DNA of 64,000 bases. Origin: Xylanibacter ruminicola. Lineage in GTDB: Bacteria; Bacteroidota; Bacteroidia; Bacteroidales; Bacteroidaceae. The stretch spans positions 372,001 through 436,000 of the forward strand of contig NZ_FNRF01000003.1 of the NCBI RefSeq assembly GCF_900107775.1, read 5' to 3'. Below, piece after piece: positions 9,781 to 18,746 of the stretch. Made by a program: the position numbers and the translations under genes. A model generated the notes under the pieces. The model did not search any database, was not told the origin of the DNA, and worked only from the letters and a program-made list of their open reading frames with translations. How positions within the stretch are numbered: the first letter of the stretch is position 1; each line of letters starts with the position of its first letter.

Positions 9781-9811
9781 TTGCAACTATCAGATATATA
9801 TCGTATATTTG
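9781..9811 (+). promoter_or_regulatory. promoter of the SusC/SusD operon
   Basis: TTGC (9781-9784), 19 nt, then TATATTTG (9804-9811): a very good match to the Bacteroidetes sigma-ABfr promoter. The leader before the susC start is about 110 nt. Confidence 0.75.
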
Positions 9812-9840
9812 CGACGTTAAAAAGCGGACATGCTGAATTA

Positions 9841-9870
9841 ATCAATCCTAGCCATAAACATAGGGTTGAT
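9841..9870 (+). other. hairpin in the SusC leader RNA
   Basis: ATCAATCCTA (9841-9850) pairs with TAGGGTTGAT (9861-9870), a 10-bp stem with one G-U pair and a 10-nt loop, inside the 5' leader. No T-run follows, so it is not a simple terminator. Role unknown. Confidence 0.6.
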
Positions 9871-9926
9871 ATAACATGGAACTAAAAACCAAATACCGGT
9901 TATATTACTAATTAATTATTATCATT

Positions 9927-12900
9927 ATGTACAACTATTCAAAGATCCTTTCTGCTGTTTGTGCAGGAATGTTGGTGATGGGTTCAACCATGCCCGTGGC
10001 TCAGGCGCGAGCTAGTCAGGTTGTTACTCAGGCTAAGCCTACTGTGCAGGTGAAGGGTGTGGTTCTCGACACCAGTGGCGAACCTGTTATAGGCGCCAGT
10101 GTCATTGAGTTAGGCACACAGAGTAATGGAACGCTTACAGGAGCCGATGGTTCCTTCAGCATTACCGTTGCCAGGGGTGCAAGTATCCGTATCTCTTTTG
10201 TGGGTTACAAGAATGTAACTGTTAAGCCTACCGCCGGCAAGAGCGTGAATGTTACTTTGGAAGAGGATTCCGAGGTGCTCAACGATGTGGTGGTAGTGGG
10301 TTATGGTACCCAGCGCAAAAAGCTGGTTACAGGTTCAACCGTACACGTAACATCCGACAATATTGCTGCCATCAATGCTGTTGATGCCTTTGGTGCTCTG
10401 CAGAGTCAGGCTGCCGGTATGAACATTGTGATGAACTCTGGTCAGCCAGGCGAGAGCTACAAGGTAGTTATCCGTGGTATGGGTACAGCCGGTAGCAACA
10501 CCCCGCTGTATGTCATCGATGGTGTGCCTGGTGGATCTATCACCGACCTGTCGCCTAACGATATCGAGAGTATCGACGTGCTCAAGGATGCTGCTTCGAG
10601 TGCCATCTATGGTGCCCGTGCCTCAAACGGTGTTATCCTGGTAACCACCAAGAAGGGTAAGAGTGGCAAGGTGCAGGTAACCTTCGATGGTTATATGGGA
10701 TGGCAGAATCCTAATACCAATGGTGTTACCCCGCTGAATGCCAAGCAGTATATGGAGATTAACGATAAGGCCTATCAGATACAGGGTGTGAGCACCTACG
10801 ACTGGGCCAAGCTTATCCCCAAGCAGTATGCACAGATTATGAATGGCACTTGGAATGGCACCAACTGGCTGGAGGAGACCACCATCCACGATGCGCCCAT
10901 GCACAATGCCTCTATCAATATCATTGGTGGTAGCGATGTGTCGCGCTTCTCGTTAGGTTTCAGTAAGTATCACCAGACGGGTACTATCGGCTATCCTGCC
11001 GATCCTAAGTACGATCGCTATACCGTTCGCCTTAACTCCGATTACTCGCTCATCCGCAAGAAGGGTCGCGACGTGCTCAAGTTCGGCGAGAACATCACCT
11101 TCTCGGCTACTAATAAGAAAGGTGTAAGCATTGGTGGTATCTATGGTAACAGCATCCGTAACCTGCTGGCCATGAGCCCGCTACTGCCTGCCTATAACGA
11201 GGATGGCAGTTTCTACGAGTACAAGGATATTGTGGCCGATGGCTGGGATTTCAGTGCCGAGATGGCCAACCCGTTGGCTCAGATGAAGTACGACGAGGGC
11301 TACGGCTATACCAAGGGCTGGCGCCTGCAGAGCAACTTCTTCCTCGAGTTCTCGCCCATCAAGGATCTTACCTATCGTGCCAGTGCCGGTTGGCTGTATC
11401 GCCATCGCGAGGGCCGCAGCTACAAGCCTGTTTACGAGCTCAGTACCAAGAAGTCGAATCCTAACGACGACGTGAGCCAGAACCAATCGTACAGCATCCG
11501 CTGGTCGTTAGAGAACACTATCAACTACGTTAAGTCGTTCGGCCTGCATAATATCGACGCCCTGCTGGGTCAGAGTATCGAGAAGTGGGGTTATGGCAGC
11601 AGCGTCAGCGTCACCAACAGTAACTCGCTGTTCCCAGGCTCGTTCGATCATGCCTATATCACCAACGCCAATGTGGTTGACCCTGCCTACACCTCGATAG
11701 GTGGTAGCCCCGAGGATCAGGGAGCCCTGTCGTCGTTCTTCGGTCGTATCAACTATAACTATGATGAGACCTATCTGCTCTCGCTCGTGCTGCGTGCCGA
11801 TGGTTCGTCGAACTTTGCCCGTGGCAAGCGCTGGGGGTATTTCCCATCAGTCAGCGCTGGTTGGGTTATCAGCAACGAGGCGTTTATGGAGAAGACCAAG
11901 TCGTGGCTCGACTTCCTGAAGATCCGTGCCAGCTGGGGTCAGAATGGTAACTGTAACATCTCTAACTTCCAGTATGTAGGTACCATCGCATTCGACGATC
12001 CTTACTATTTCGAGAGCAAGGATAATCCTGGCATCGGTGCTTATCCTAACATCCTGCCTAACAAGGATGTAAAGTGGGAAACCTCTGAGCAGTTAGACCT
12101 TGGTTTCGATGCCCGATTCCTGAACAACCGCTTGGGCGTGGCCTTCGACTGGTATAACAAAACCACCAAGGACTGGCTGGTACGTGCGCCCATGTTGCTG
12201 TCGTACGGTACAGGTGCGCCTTACGTAAACGGTGGTGATATCCAGAACAAGGGTTACGAGGTGCAGCTTACCTGGAACGATAAGGTGGGTAAGGACTTTG
12301 TGTATGGCGTAACCTTCAACTTCTCGCATAATAAGAACGAGGTTACCCGCCTGGCCAACTCCGAGGGTATCATCCATGGTGGTTCTAATGCCATCGCCCA
12401 GAACACGGCCGAGCTGTATCGCTTGCAGGTAGGTTATCCTATCGGCTACTTCTGGGGCTATGCCATGGAGGGTATCATCCAGAACGAGGCCGACCTGCAG
12501 GATTACATCAACCGTAACTGTAGTGGCGATAAGAAGAACTCGCTGCAGGGCGAATCGCTGCAGCCTGGCGACGTGAAGTTCGTGGATGTGAACGGCAATG
12601 GTAAGATTGACACAGGTGATGCCGACAAGACCATGATTGGCGATCCTAACCCCGACTTTACCGTTGGTCTCAACATCAATCTGGCTTATAAGGGCTTCGA
12701 CCTGGCTCTGAATGGCTACGGCTCGTTCGGACAGCAGGTGGCCAAGAGCTATCGTCAGTTCTCCGATCACCCCGATGACAACTACTGTACCGATGTTTAC
12801 ACCAAGTACTGGACAGGCGAGGGTAGCACCAACAAGTATCCACGCTTCTCCGATGGTAAGAACGTGAACATGAGCGAAATCTCGAAGGTTTGGGTAGAGG

Positions 12901-13145
12901 ATGCCGACTTCTTCAAGATCTCTCGCATCGCCTTTGGCTACGACTTTAAGAAGCTCTATCATAAGCTGCCCGTGCAGAAGTGCCGCCTCTATGTGGCCCT
13001 CAGCAATTACTTCTGCTTCACCGGCTACTCGGGTATGGATCCTGAGGTTGGTTTCGGCAATGGCACCAGCTGGGCTTCGGGTATCGACTGTGGTTACTAT
13101 CCATCGGCTCGTTCATGGCAGGTAGGACTGAATATAAACTTCTAA
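9927..13145 (+). CDS. SusC/RagA-family TonB-linked outer-membrane transporter
   Basis: A 1072-residue TonB-dependent importer of the SusC/RagA type. The order is: signal peptide (about 1-30), carboxypeptidase-regulatory-like domain (about 40-118, VKGVVLDTSGEPVIGASV), TonB-box-like DVVVVGYGTQ, plug domain ending in the family signature VLKDAASSAIYGARASNGVI, and a 22-strand barrel ending in WQVGLNINF. SusC proteins import glycans or peptides with a SusD lid, and a SusD gene follows 13 bp later. No glycoside hydrolase, peptidase or regulator is adjacent, so the substrate cannot be guessed from context. Confidence 0.97.
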   Translation: MYNYSKILSAVCAGMLVMGSTMPVAQARASQVVTQAKPTVQVKGVVLDTSGEPVIGASVIELGTQSNGTLTGADGSFSITVARGASIRISFVGYKNVTVKPTAGKSVNVTLEEDSEVLNDVVVVGYGTQRKKLVTGSTVHVTSDNIAAINAVDAFGALQSQAAGMNIVMNSGQPGESYKVVIRGMGTAGSNTPLYVIDGVPGGSITDLSPNDIESIDVLKDAASSAIYGARASNGVILVTTKKGKSGKVQVTFDGYMGWQNPNTNGVTPLNAKQYMEINDKAYQIQGVSTYDWAKLIPKQYAQIMNGTWNGTNWLEETTIHDAPMHNASINIIGGSDVSRFSLGFSKYHQTGTIGYPADPKYDRYTVRLNSDYSLIRKKGRDVLKFGENITFSATNKKGVSIGGIYGNSIRNLLAMSPLLPAYNEDGSFYEYKDIVADGWDFSAEMANPLAQMKYDEGYGYTKGWRLQSNFFLEFSPIKDLTYRASAGWLYRHREGRSYKPVYELSTKKSNPNDDVSQNQSYSIRWSLENTINYVKSFGLHNIDALLGQSIEKWGYGSSVSVTNSNSLFPGSFDHAYITNANVVDPAYTSIGGSPEDQGALSSFFGRINYNYDETYLLSLVLRADGSSNFARGKRWGYFPSVSAGWVISNEAFMEKTKSWLDFLKIRASWGQNGNCNISNFQYVGTIAFDDPYYFESKDNPGIGAYPNILPNKDVKWETSEQLDLGFDARFLNNRLGVAFDWYNKTTKDWLVRAPMLLSYGTGAPYVNGGDIQNKGYEVQLTWNDKVGKDFVYGVTFNFSHNKNEVTRLANSEGIIHGGSNAIAQNTAELYRLQVGYPIGYFWGYAMEGIIQNEADLQDYINRNCSGDKKNSLQGESLQPGDVKFVDVNGNGKIDTGDADKTMIGDPNPDFTVGLNINLAYKGFDLALNGYGSFGQQVAKSYRQFSDHPDDNYCTDVYTKYWTGEGSTNKYPRFSDGKNVNMSEISKVWVEDADFFKISRIAFGYDFKKLYHKLPVQKCRLYVALSNYFCFTGYSGMDPEVGFGNGTSWASGIDCGYYPSARSWQVGLNINF

Positions 13146-13158
13146 ACTCATGGTAATT

Positions 13159-14919
13159 ATGAAACACGATAAATCTTTCATGCTTAAATTACGTAATTTT
13201 GGCATAGCAGTAGCAGCCATATTGCTGGCTTGCGCCTGCGACGATTTCCTGGATACCGAGAACCTTACGATGAAGGATACCTCGAACTTCCCTGTTAACG
13301 AGACCGATGCCGTGCAGATGGTAAATGGTATCTACTCTGTTATGAACCGCAACCTGGCCGACCCCGAGGAAGACCCCTTCTTTATATTCGATATCGCTGG
13401 CGACGACCGCTTGGGTGGTGGTAGTCAGAGTAACATTGGCGCTCAGGGTGTCGATCGCCTCATGAATGCCTATGTGGATTGGATGAAACCCCTTTGGAAG
13501 CAGCGCTATGCAGGTATCAACCGTGCCAACAACGCCCTCGAAACCATCGACAACGTTACCGAGTGGAGCTCGCCCGATAAGAAAAAGCAGTTGCTGTGCG
13601 AAATCTACTTCCTGCGTGCATTCTATTATTTCAACCTTGCACAGGTGTTTAATGGTGTGCCCCTGGTGCTCAGCACCGAGCCGCAGAACCTGCCACGCGC
13701 CACAGCCGACGATGTGTATGCCCAGATTGGTAGCGACCTGAAGGCTGCTATCGAGAATGGTCCTTCAACCAAGTATCCCGCCTTTGGCGAGGGTCGTGCC
13801 TCAAAATGGGCAGCCGAGGGTTTGATGGCCCGTGTATGGCTGTTCTATACAGGCTTCTATAACAAGAGCGAGCTGCCTTTGGCCGAGGGTGGTAGCATCT
13901 CAAAGGCTCAGGTAGCCTCGTGGCTCGAGGATTGTATCCAGAACTCTGGCTTTGGCCTGGTTAGCGATCAGCGCAACCTGTGGCCTTACACCAACCCCTA
14001 TACCGCCAAGGATTATCCTTATGCCCTCGACAACGGTTTGAATTGGGTGACCGACGAGAATATGGAGAACATGTTTGCCGTTAAGATGAGTAACAAGGCC
14101 GGTTGGAGTGCCGACTCGCAGTTGCGCCACAACCGTATTGTTGAGTTCTACGGCCTGCGCAAGACCACTGTTGATGCCTTCCCATTCTCAGTTCAGGGTT
14201 ATTCTAACGGTCCTGTGTGCGAAAAACTGTGGACCGATTGGGCTGCCGATCCCGACTATCAGGGCGACTATCGCCGTGTAGGTTCTATCTGCGATCGTGC
14301 CGTCGAGATTCCTAAGTACAAGGGCGATCCCGCCAAGGAGGTAGAGAACACCAACCTGCTGGCTAAGAAGTACATAGGTTGCGAGGCCTATAGCGAGGAT
14401 CACAGCAGCCGCTACCTTAGCTATGCTTACTACTATGGCTCTGAGAACAACCGCCAGTCGGGTCTTACTCAGTCGCTGGTATGGCTGCGCTTTGCCGATG
14501 TGCTGCTCATGCACTCCGAGCTTACCGATGGTAAGGCTGTGCTCAATGGCAAGAGCGGACTGAATGCCGTTCGCCAGCGTGCCGGCTTGAACGATATCAC
14601 CTATAGTCTGGCCGCCCTGAAAAAGGAGCGCCGCTACGAGTTGTGTTTCGAGGCTCTGCGCTGGAACGACCTGCGCCGTTGGGGCGATGTGGCCGATAAG
14701 GTTAAGAATCAGGTAGGCAATAAGATTACCAACCAGGGCATCCCTGGCGAGTATGCCTTTACCAACGATTTCATGCAGCGTTATAACGAAACAGGTGGTG
14801 GATTCTTCAAGATTCCTGAGGATCAGGTAACCCTGTCGGAGGGTGTGCTCGAGCAGAACCCCGGCTGGGGCGATGGCACCAACTGGGCCAAGGGCGACCT
14901 GCCGTATAAGTTCAAGTAA
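13159..14919 (+). CDS. RagB/SusD-family nutrient-binding lipoprotein
   Basis: The SusD partner of the preceding SusC, a surface lipoprotein that closes over the transporter and helps bind substrate. The N-terminus is a lipoprotein signal with two candidate cysteines in LLACACDDFLDTEN; the second, followed by DDFLD, best fits SusD proteins. The body shows the SusD pattern: tetratricopeptide-like helices and the C-terminal signature GLNAVRQRAGLND … ERRYELCFEALRWNDLRRWG. ATG 13159 gives a normal signal peptide; an in-frame ATG at 13150 adds three residues. 586 residues is normal for the family. The operon ends at a bidirectional terminator shared with mscL. Confidence 0.96.
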   Translation: MKHDKSFMLKLRNFGIAVAAILLACACDDFLDTENLTMKDTSNFPVNETDAVQMVNGIYSVMNRNLADPEEDPFFIFDIAGDDRLGGGSQSNIGAQGVDRLMNAYVDWMKPLWKQRYAGINRANNALETIDNVTEWSSPDKKKQLLCEIYFLRAFYYFNLAQVFNGVPLVLSTEPQNLPRATADDVYAQIGSDLKAAIENGPSTKYPAFGEGRASKWAAEGLMARVWLFYTGFYNKSELPLAEGGSISKAQVASWLEDCIQNSGFGLVSDQRNLWPYTNPYTAKDYPYALDNGLNWVTDENMENMFAVKMSNKAGWSADSQLRHNRIVEFYGLRKTTVDAFPFSVQGYSNGPVCEKLWTDWAADPDYQGDYRRVGSICDRAVEIPKYKGDPAKEVENTNLLAKKYIGCEAYSEDHSSRYLSYAYYYGSENNRQSGLTQSLVWLRFADVLLMHSELTDGKAVLNGKSGLNAVRQRAGLNDITYSLAALKKERRYELCFEALRWNDLRRWGDVADKVKNQVGNKITNQGIPGEYAFTNDFMQRYNETGGGFFKIPEDQVTLSEGVLEQNPGWGDGTNWAKGDLPYKFK

Positions 14920-14923
14920 AATA

Positions 14924-14953
14924 AAAACCCCGCTAATCGGCGGGGCTTTTTTA
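14924..14953. terminator. bidirectional terminator, susD and mscL
   Basis: Stem CCCCGC / GCGGGG with loop TAATCG, flanked by an A-run on the left and a T-run on the right, so it can end transcription from both convergent genes. Confidence 0.85.
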
Positions 14954-14957
14954 TTGT

Positions 14958-15356
14958 TTATTTATTTTTCAGCAGATCTCTGATCTCAGCCAGCAGCTCT
15001 TCCTGGGTGGGACCCTTAGGAGCCTCGGGCTCTGGAGCAGGCTCTTCCTTCTTGCGGTTCAGTTTGTTAATACCCTTCAGCATCAGGAAGATACAGAATG
15101 CTACGATCACAAAATCTACCACGTTCTGTATAAACGTACCATACTTCAGCACAGCTGCACCCTCGCCGTCGCCAATCTGGAAAGCCAGGCTGGTAAAATC
15201 TACATTGCCAGTAATCATACCTACAACAGGCATCAGTACATCGTCAACCAGCGAGCTAACAATCTTACCAAAGGCACCGCCAATGATAACACCCACTGCC
15301 ATGTCCATCACATTGCCCTTAACGGCAAACTCCTTGAATTCTTTAATAAATCCCAT
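14958..15356 (-). CDS. mscL: large-conductance mechanosensitive channel
   Basis: A 132-residue inner-membrane channel that opens under membrane tension and releases solutes during osmotic downshock. The N-terminal helix [20 protein letters not shown] leads into TM1 ([23 protein letters not shown]). The periplasmic loop follows, then TM2 ([19 protein letters not shown]) and a charged cytoplasmic helix ([14 protein letters not shown]) after a Pro/Glu-rich linker. Length and order match the MscL family. It is monocistronic, convergent with susD and divergent from gapA. Confidence 0.97.
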   Translation of the reverse strand: MGFIKEFKEFAVKGNVMDMAVGVIIGGAFGKIVSSLVDDVLMPVVGMITGNVDFTSLAFQIGDGEGAAVLKYGTFIQNVVDFVIVAFCIFLMLKGINKLNRKKEEPAPEPEAPKGPTQEELLAEIRDLLKNK

Positions 15357-15364
15357 AAGCTTTA

Positions 15365-15388
15365 AATGTTTAATGTTTAATGTTTAAT
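15365..15388. repeat. 7-bp tandem microrepeat upstream of mscL
   Basis: AATGTTT is repeated three times plus AAT, immediately upstream of the mscL start. It resembles the 7-8 bp microrepeats in other spacers of this window. Confidence 0.8.
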
Positions 15389-15505
15389 ATATTAATGTGT
15401 GAATTGTAATCTGTATTTTGCAATCATTGGTTTTTTGCCGCCGATTTTTATACTTTTTACTTTTCAGTTTTCACTTTTCACTTTATTTTTAAGTGATTTA
15501 TGCTG

Positions 15506-15513
15506 CAAATATA
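15506..15513 (-). promoter_or_regulatory. possible mscL promoter
   Basis: TATATTTG on the minus strand fits TAnnTTTG, about 150 nt upstream of mscL; no clear -33 element. It overlaps the region driving gapA in the other direction. Confidence 0.4.
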
Positions 15514-15525
15514 GGAATAATTTTG

Positions 15526-15533
15526 TAACTTTG
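15526..15533 (+). promoter_or_regulatory. gapA promoter
   Basis: TAACTTTG fits the -7 box TAnnTTTG; the -33 region is AT-rich without a clear TTTG. The predicted leader is about 77 nt. Confidence 0.6.
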
Positions 15534-15616
15534 CATCCGAAAATAAAAAAAAGTTCGTTTTTCGAGCTAAAAAAGTTAGTAATAATAGGTATAACCCATT
15601 TAAATAATTAAGTAAA

Positions 15617-16642
15617 ATGACAAAAGTAGCAATTAACGGTTTTGGCCGTATTGGTCGTCTCGCATTCCGTCAGATGTTCGAGGCTGAAGGTTATGAAGTA
15701 GTAGCAATCAACGACTTGACAAGTCCTAAGATGCTCGCTCACCTGCTGAAGTACGATACCGCTCAGGGTGGTTTCTGCGGCAAGTTCGGTGAGAACAAGC
15801 ACACTGTAGAGGCTGGTGAGGATTTCATCGTTGTTGATGGTAAGAAGATCACTATCTATGCTATTCCTAACGCTGCTGAGCTCCCTTGGGGTAAGCTGGA
15901 TGTAGACGTTGTTCTGGAGTGCACAGGTTTCTACACATCTAAGGAGAAGGCTTCTGCTCACCTCACTGCTGGTGCTAAGAAGGTTGTTATCTCTGCTCCT
16001 GCTGGTAACGATCTGCCTACTATCGTTTACAATGTAAACCACAAGACTCTGACTCCTGCTGACACTGTTATCAGCGCTGCTTCTTGTACAACAAACTGTC
16101 TGGCTCCTATGACAAAGGCTCTGAACGACCTCGCTCCAATCCAGAGCGGTATCATGACAACTGTTCACGCTTACACAGGTGACCAGATGATTCTCGACGG
16201 TCCTCAGCGCAAGGGTGATGTTCAGCGTGCTCGTGCTGGTGCTCAGAACATCGTTCCTAACTCAACTGGTGCTGCTAAGGCTATCGGTCTCGTAATTCCT
16301 GAGCTCAACGGTAAGCTCATCGGTGCTGCTCAGCGCGTTCCAACTCCAACTGGTTCTACAACTATCCTGCACGCTGTTGTTAAGGGTGATGTAACTGTTG
16401 AGAGCATCAACGCTGCCATGAAGGCTGCTCAGAACGAGTCATTCGGTTACACTGAGGAGAAGCTCGTTTCAAGCGACATCATCGGTATGAAGTTCGGTTC
16501 ACTCTTCGACGCTAACCAGACAATGGTAAGCAAGATGGAGGACGGCAACTCACTCGTACAGGTTGTTTCTTGGTACGACAACGAGAACTCTTACACTTCT
16601 CAGATGGTTCGTACTATCAAGTACCTCGCTGAGCTCAAATAA
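15617..16642 (+). CDS. gapA: glyceraldehyde-3-phosphate dehydrogenase
   Basis: A 341-residue NAD-dependent glycolytic enzyme that oxidises glyceraldehyde 3-phosphate to 1,3-bisphosphoglycerate. It has the Rossmann motif [14 protein letters not shown] (7-20), the active-site Cys157 in [12 protein letters not shown], the catalytic His in [10 protein letters not shown] and the C-terminal [14 protein letters not shown]. Codon choice is strongly biased (GCT, GGT, GTT, AAG, CTG/CTC repeated), more than in neighbouring genes, as expected for a very highly expressed protein. It is a single gene with its own promoter and terminator. Confidence 0.98.
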   Translation: MTKVAINGFGRIGRLAFRQMFEAEGYEVVAINDLTSPKMLAHLLKYDTAQGGFCGKFGENKHTVEAGEDFIVVDGKKITIYAIPNAAELPWGKLDVDVVLECTGFYTSKEKASAHLTAGAKKVVISAPAGNDLPTIVYNVNHKTLTPADTVISAASCTTNCLAPMTKALNDLAPIQSGIMTTVHAYTGDQMILDGPQRKGDVQRARAGAQNIVPNSTGAAKAIGLVIPELNGKLIGAAQRVPTPTGSTTILHAVVKGDVTVESINAAMKAAQNESFGYTEEKLVSSDIIGMKFGSLFDANQTMVSKMEDGNSLVQVVSWYDNENSYTSQMVRTIKYLAELK

Positions 16643-16668
16643 GATCAAATCTTAGTTTGACATATTTT

Positions 16669-16700
16669 AAGCCACTCGATTTTGTCGGGTGGCTTTTTTT
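16669..16700 (+). terminator. gapA terminator
   Basis: Stem AAGCCACTCGA / TCGGGTGGCTT (one G-U pair) with a short T-rich loop, then a run of T. The loop also carries the TTTG of the next promoter. Confidence 0.9.
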
Positions 16701-16711
16701 GTGTACCTTTG
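16681..16711 (+). promoter_or_regulatory. promoter of the secreted hydrolase, overlapping the gapA terminator
   Basis: TTTG (16681-16684), exactly 19 nt, then TACCTTTG (16704-16711). The -33 element lies in the loop of the gapA terminator hairpin. Confidence 0.75.
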
Positions 16712-16754
16712 CCTTCGTAAAATAACGTATTATTACAGTAAACCTAACGTAAAA

Positions 16755-17795
16755 ATGAAAAAGTTACTATTATCAGCTATGCTGTTCGCAGCAAGTACCG
16801 GGCTGGTTACTGCCCAGACAGTTCAGAAACAGATTGTAGAAGAGGGTGGTACAGGCCCGTTTAAGTCCGAGGTGGTAGGCGATGCCTCCTGCCCAGGCTT
16901 CACCGTGTATCGCCCGCAGAACCTGCAGCAGGTGGTAGCCCAGAAAGGCGCCCTGCCAGTCATTGTCTATGCCAACGGCGCCTGCTTTAATAATAATGTG
17001 GAGATGCGCCTGCTGTTGAGCGAGGTGGCCTCGTATGGCTACGTGGCAGCAGCCATCGGTCCTTACGACGAGGCCGATGTGATGGCCCAGTGGCGTGGTG
17101 TGCTCAAGTCGGCCTATCCTGCCACCAAAGGCAAGGTAGTGATGGCCAATGGCGAGGAGATTAAGCCCCTTACCCCTGAGGAGATTAAGGCCCAGCAGGA
17201 AGAGCAGGCCAAGATGATGGCCCAGGCCACCAAGAAGGCCAAGAAGGCCGCTGCCCCACAGTTCAGCACCTATCCCAAGATGCTGCTCGAGGTGCTCGAT
17301 TGGCTTACCGAGCAGAATGCTGCTGCTGGTTCCGAGTATTACCACTGCTTGGATCTGCAGCGTGTAGCCGCTATGGGGCAATCGTGTGGTGGTGCCCAGG
17401 TACTTGCCATCGCTTACGATCCCCGTATCCGCACCTGTGTGATGCTCAACACCGGTATTGGCGATATGGAGATGATGGGCGCCACCAAGGAGTGCCTTAA
17501 GAATCTGCACACCCCTATGTTCTATATGATTGGTGGTCCTGCTGATATCGCCTATGCCAACGCCCAGAAGGATTACGAGCGCATTGCCGACGATATCCCC
17601 GTGGTGATGCTCAACTCAAAGGATGGCCACAGCGGCACCTATTACGAGGCCCATGGCGGCAACTATGCCAAGGCCGTAGTAAAGTGGCTCGACTGGCAGC
17701 TCAAAGGCCAGGTAGCTCAGTCGGCCCTCTTCCTCGACGATGAGTACCTCAAGCTCAAATTCCCCGAGTGGCAAGGTGTCCGTAAGAACTTCTAA
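16755..17795 (+). CDS. secreted alpha/beta hydrolase
   Basis: A 346-residue protein with a clear signal peptide (MKKLLLSAMLFAASTGLVTA, cleaved before Gln) and an alpha/beta-hydrolase fold. The nucleophile is Ser210 in AAMGQSCGGAQ, and the catalytic His is probably in the C-terminal SKDGHSGTYYEAHGG. The N-terminal part (GFTVYRPQNL … LPVIVYANGACFNNN) resembles chlorophyllase/dienelactone-type hydrolases. A helical insertion rich in Lys, Ala, Gln and Glu (about 138-175) sits between the core strands and could form a lid. I start at ATG 16755: the longer frame to 16689 would begin inside the terminator and upstream of the promoter box. Substrate unknown, probably a periplasmic ester. Confidence 0.8.
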   Translation: MKKLLLSAMLFAASTGLVTAQTVQKQIVEEGGTGPFKSEVVGDASCPGFTVYRPQNLQQVVAQKGALPVIVYANGACFNNNVEMRLLLSEVASYGYVAAAIGPYDEADVMAQWRGVLKSAYPATKGKVVMANGEEIKPLTPEEIKAQQEEQAKMMAQATKKAKKAAAPQFSTYPKMLLEVLDWLTEQNAAAGSEYYHCLDLQRVAAMGQSCGGAQVLAIAYDPRIRTCVMLNTGIGDMEMMGATKECLKNLHTPMFYMIGGPADIAYANAQKDYERIADDIPVVMLNSKDGHSGTYYEAHGGNYAKAVVKWLDWQLKGQVAQSALFLDDEYLKLKFPEWQGVRKNF

Positions 17796-17842
17796 TCCGT
17801 AGGGTTTCCCCTATCCACAAAGGATTTTTACTATTTTTTTAT

Positions 17843-17889
17843 ATTAGGCCGATTTTTGTGATTCTAGTCAACAATATCGGCCTAATTTG
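17843..17889 (+). terminator. inverted repeat after the hydrolase gene, possible terminator
   Basis: An 11-bp perfect inverted repeat (17843-17853 with 17876-17886; core TTAGGCCGAT) with a 22-nt loop and only three Ts after it. The long loop makes it a weak terminator; it could instead be an operator for the following gene. Confidence 0.45.
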
Positions 17890-17907
17890 GCATTTTCTGC
17901 AAAACTA

Positions 17908-17940
17908 TTGCTTCAGATTTAAGTTTTCGCCTTACCTTTG
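17908..17940 (+). promoter_or_regulatory. promoter of the small beta-barrel gene
   Basis: TTGC (17908-17911), 21 nt, then TACCTTTG (17933-17940). The leader to the ATG is about 25 nt. Confidence 0.65.
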
Positions 17941-17970
17941 CAGTGTGTTTAATTATTAAAAAGAAAAGAA

Positions 17971-18528
17971 ATGAAAAAGATTTTTATGACACTCGCAGCA
18001 GTGTGTGTAGCTGCAACAATGAATGCACAGGTTTACGTAGGTGGTGGTCTTGGTCTGGCTTCTACATCTCAGGATGGCAACACCAACACTAAGCTCAAGC
18101 TCATGCCCGAGATTGGTTACAACATCAACGACAGTTGGGCCATTGGTGTAGCTTTCGGATATGCTGAGGACGAGTATTCAACCAAGGTTGCTACTAAGAC
18201 TGTATCAGTTAAGGACAAGTTGTTCCAGATCAGCCCATACGCACGTTACACCTTTGCTAAGTTCGATAAGGTAAACCTCTTCCTCGATGGTGGTTTCGAT
18301 TATATCCACGAGGATCCCGCAGCAGGTAACAAGGTAAACACCTTCGGTCTGGGCATCAAGCCAGGTATCGCTGTTAACCTCAACAAGAACCTCAGCTTCG
18401 TAGCTCACGCAGGTTTCCTGGGTTGGCAGAGCGAGAAGGAGGATGTTGATGGCGCCAAGGCTGCTAACACCTTCGGTTTCGACCTCGATGGTTCTGACCT
18501 CAGCTTCGGTGTTTACTACAACTTCTAA
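17971..18528 (+). CDS. small outer-membrane beta-barrel protein
   Basis: A 185-residue protein with signal peptide MKKIFMTLAAVCVAATMNA and alternating amphipathic strands (VYVGGGLGLASTS, WAIGVAFGYAED, FQISPYARYTFAKF, LSFVAHAGFLGW), ending in the outer-membrane insertion signature LSFGVYYNF. This is the eight-stranded OmpX/OprF-like porin-family fold. Such proteins are abundant in Bacteroidales envelopes and their roles are mostly unknown. Codon choice is biased towards preferred codons, suggesting strong expression. It is monocistronic, and its terminator is shared with the convergent smalltalk gene. Confidence 0.85.
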   Translation: MKKIFMTLAAVCVAATMNAQVYVGGGLGLASTSQDGNTNTKLKLMPEIGYNINDSWAIGVAFGYAEDEYSTKVATKTVSVKDKLFQISPYARYTFAKFDKVNLFLDGGFDYIHEDPAAGNKVNTFGLGIKPGIAVNLNKNLSFVAHAGFLGWQSEKEDVDGAKAANTFGFDLDGSDLSFGVYYNF

Positions 18529-18561
18529 TAGTAACAGCTTAGTTTATATAAATCAAAAACA

Positions 18562-18607
18562 GATGGCTGCGCCCTTCCCGGTGCAGCCATCATCGTTTTC
18601 TTTTTGC
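18562..18607. terminator. bidirectional terminator between the OMP gene and smalltalk
   Basis: Stem GATGGCTGC / GCAGCCATC with a 12-nt loop. A T-rich tract follows on the plus strand and another on the minus strand, so it serves both convergent units. Confidence 0.8.
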
Positions 18608-18629
18608 AGTGCAGGTCCTTGGCTATTTT

Positions 18630-18731
18630 CTAAAGCCCCATGCACGAGGTGGCACCCAGTGCCGTTACAATCGCCGTTGCGATACTGGCAATCATCTGTA
18701 CGATGAACTTAAATGTTTCCTTCTTTGTCAT
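18630..18731 (-). CDS. smalltalk-family small protein (33 aa)
   Basis: A 33-codon frame on the minus strand starting at ATG 18731 and ending with TAG 18632-18630. The peptide starts MTKKETFKFIVQMIASIATA and ends with TSCMGL: a basic N-terminus, one hydrophobic helix and a late Cys. This matches the pattern of the Bacteroidetes small proteins called smalltalk, which are typically encoded next to an HU-like gene as here. An unusually strong Shine-Dalgarno (AAAGGAGGTGA) lies just before the ATG, which is rare in this phylum. The HU-like stop is 15 bp upstream, so the two are co-transcribed. Function unknown; probably membrane-inserted. Confidence 0.85.
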   Translation of the reverse strand: MTKKETFKFIVQMIASIATAIVTALGATSCMGL

Positions 18732-18746
18732 AGCTCACCTCCTTTC

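Noticed and set aside
9927..14919. A complete polysaccharide utilization locus
   Set aside because: Only SusC and SusD are present; neighbours are guaA and mscL, with terminators on both sides.
17811..17819. CTATCCACA as a DnaA box
   Set aside because: Single copy with one change from consensus and no origin context.
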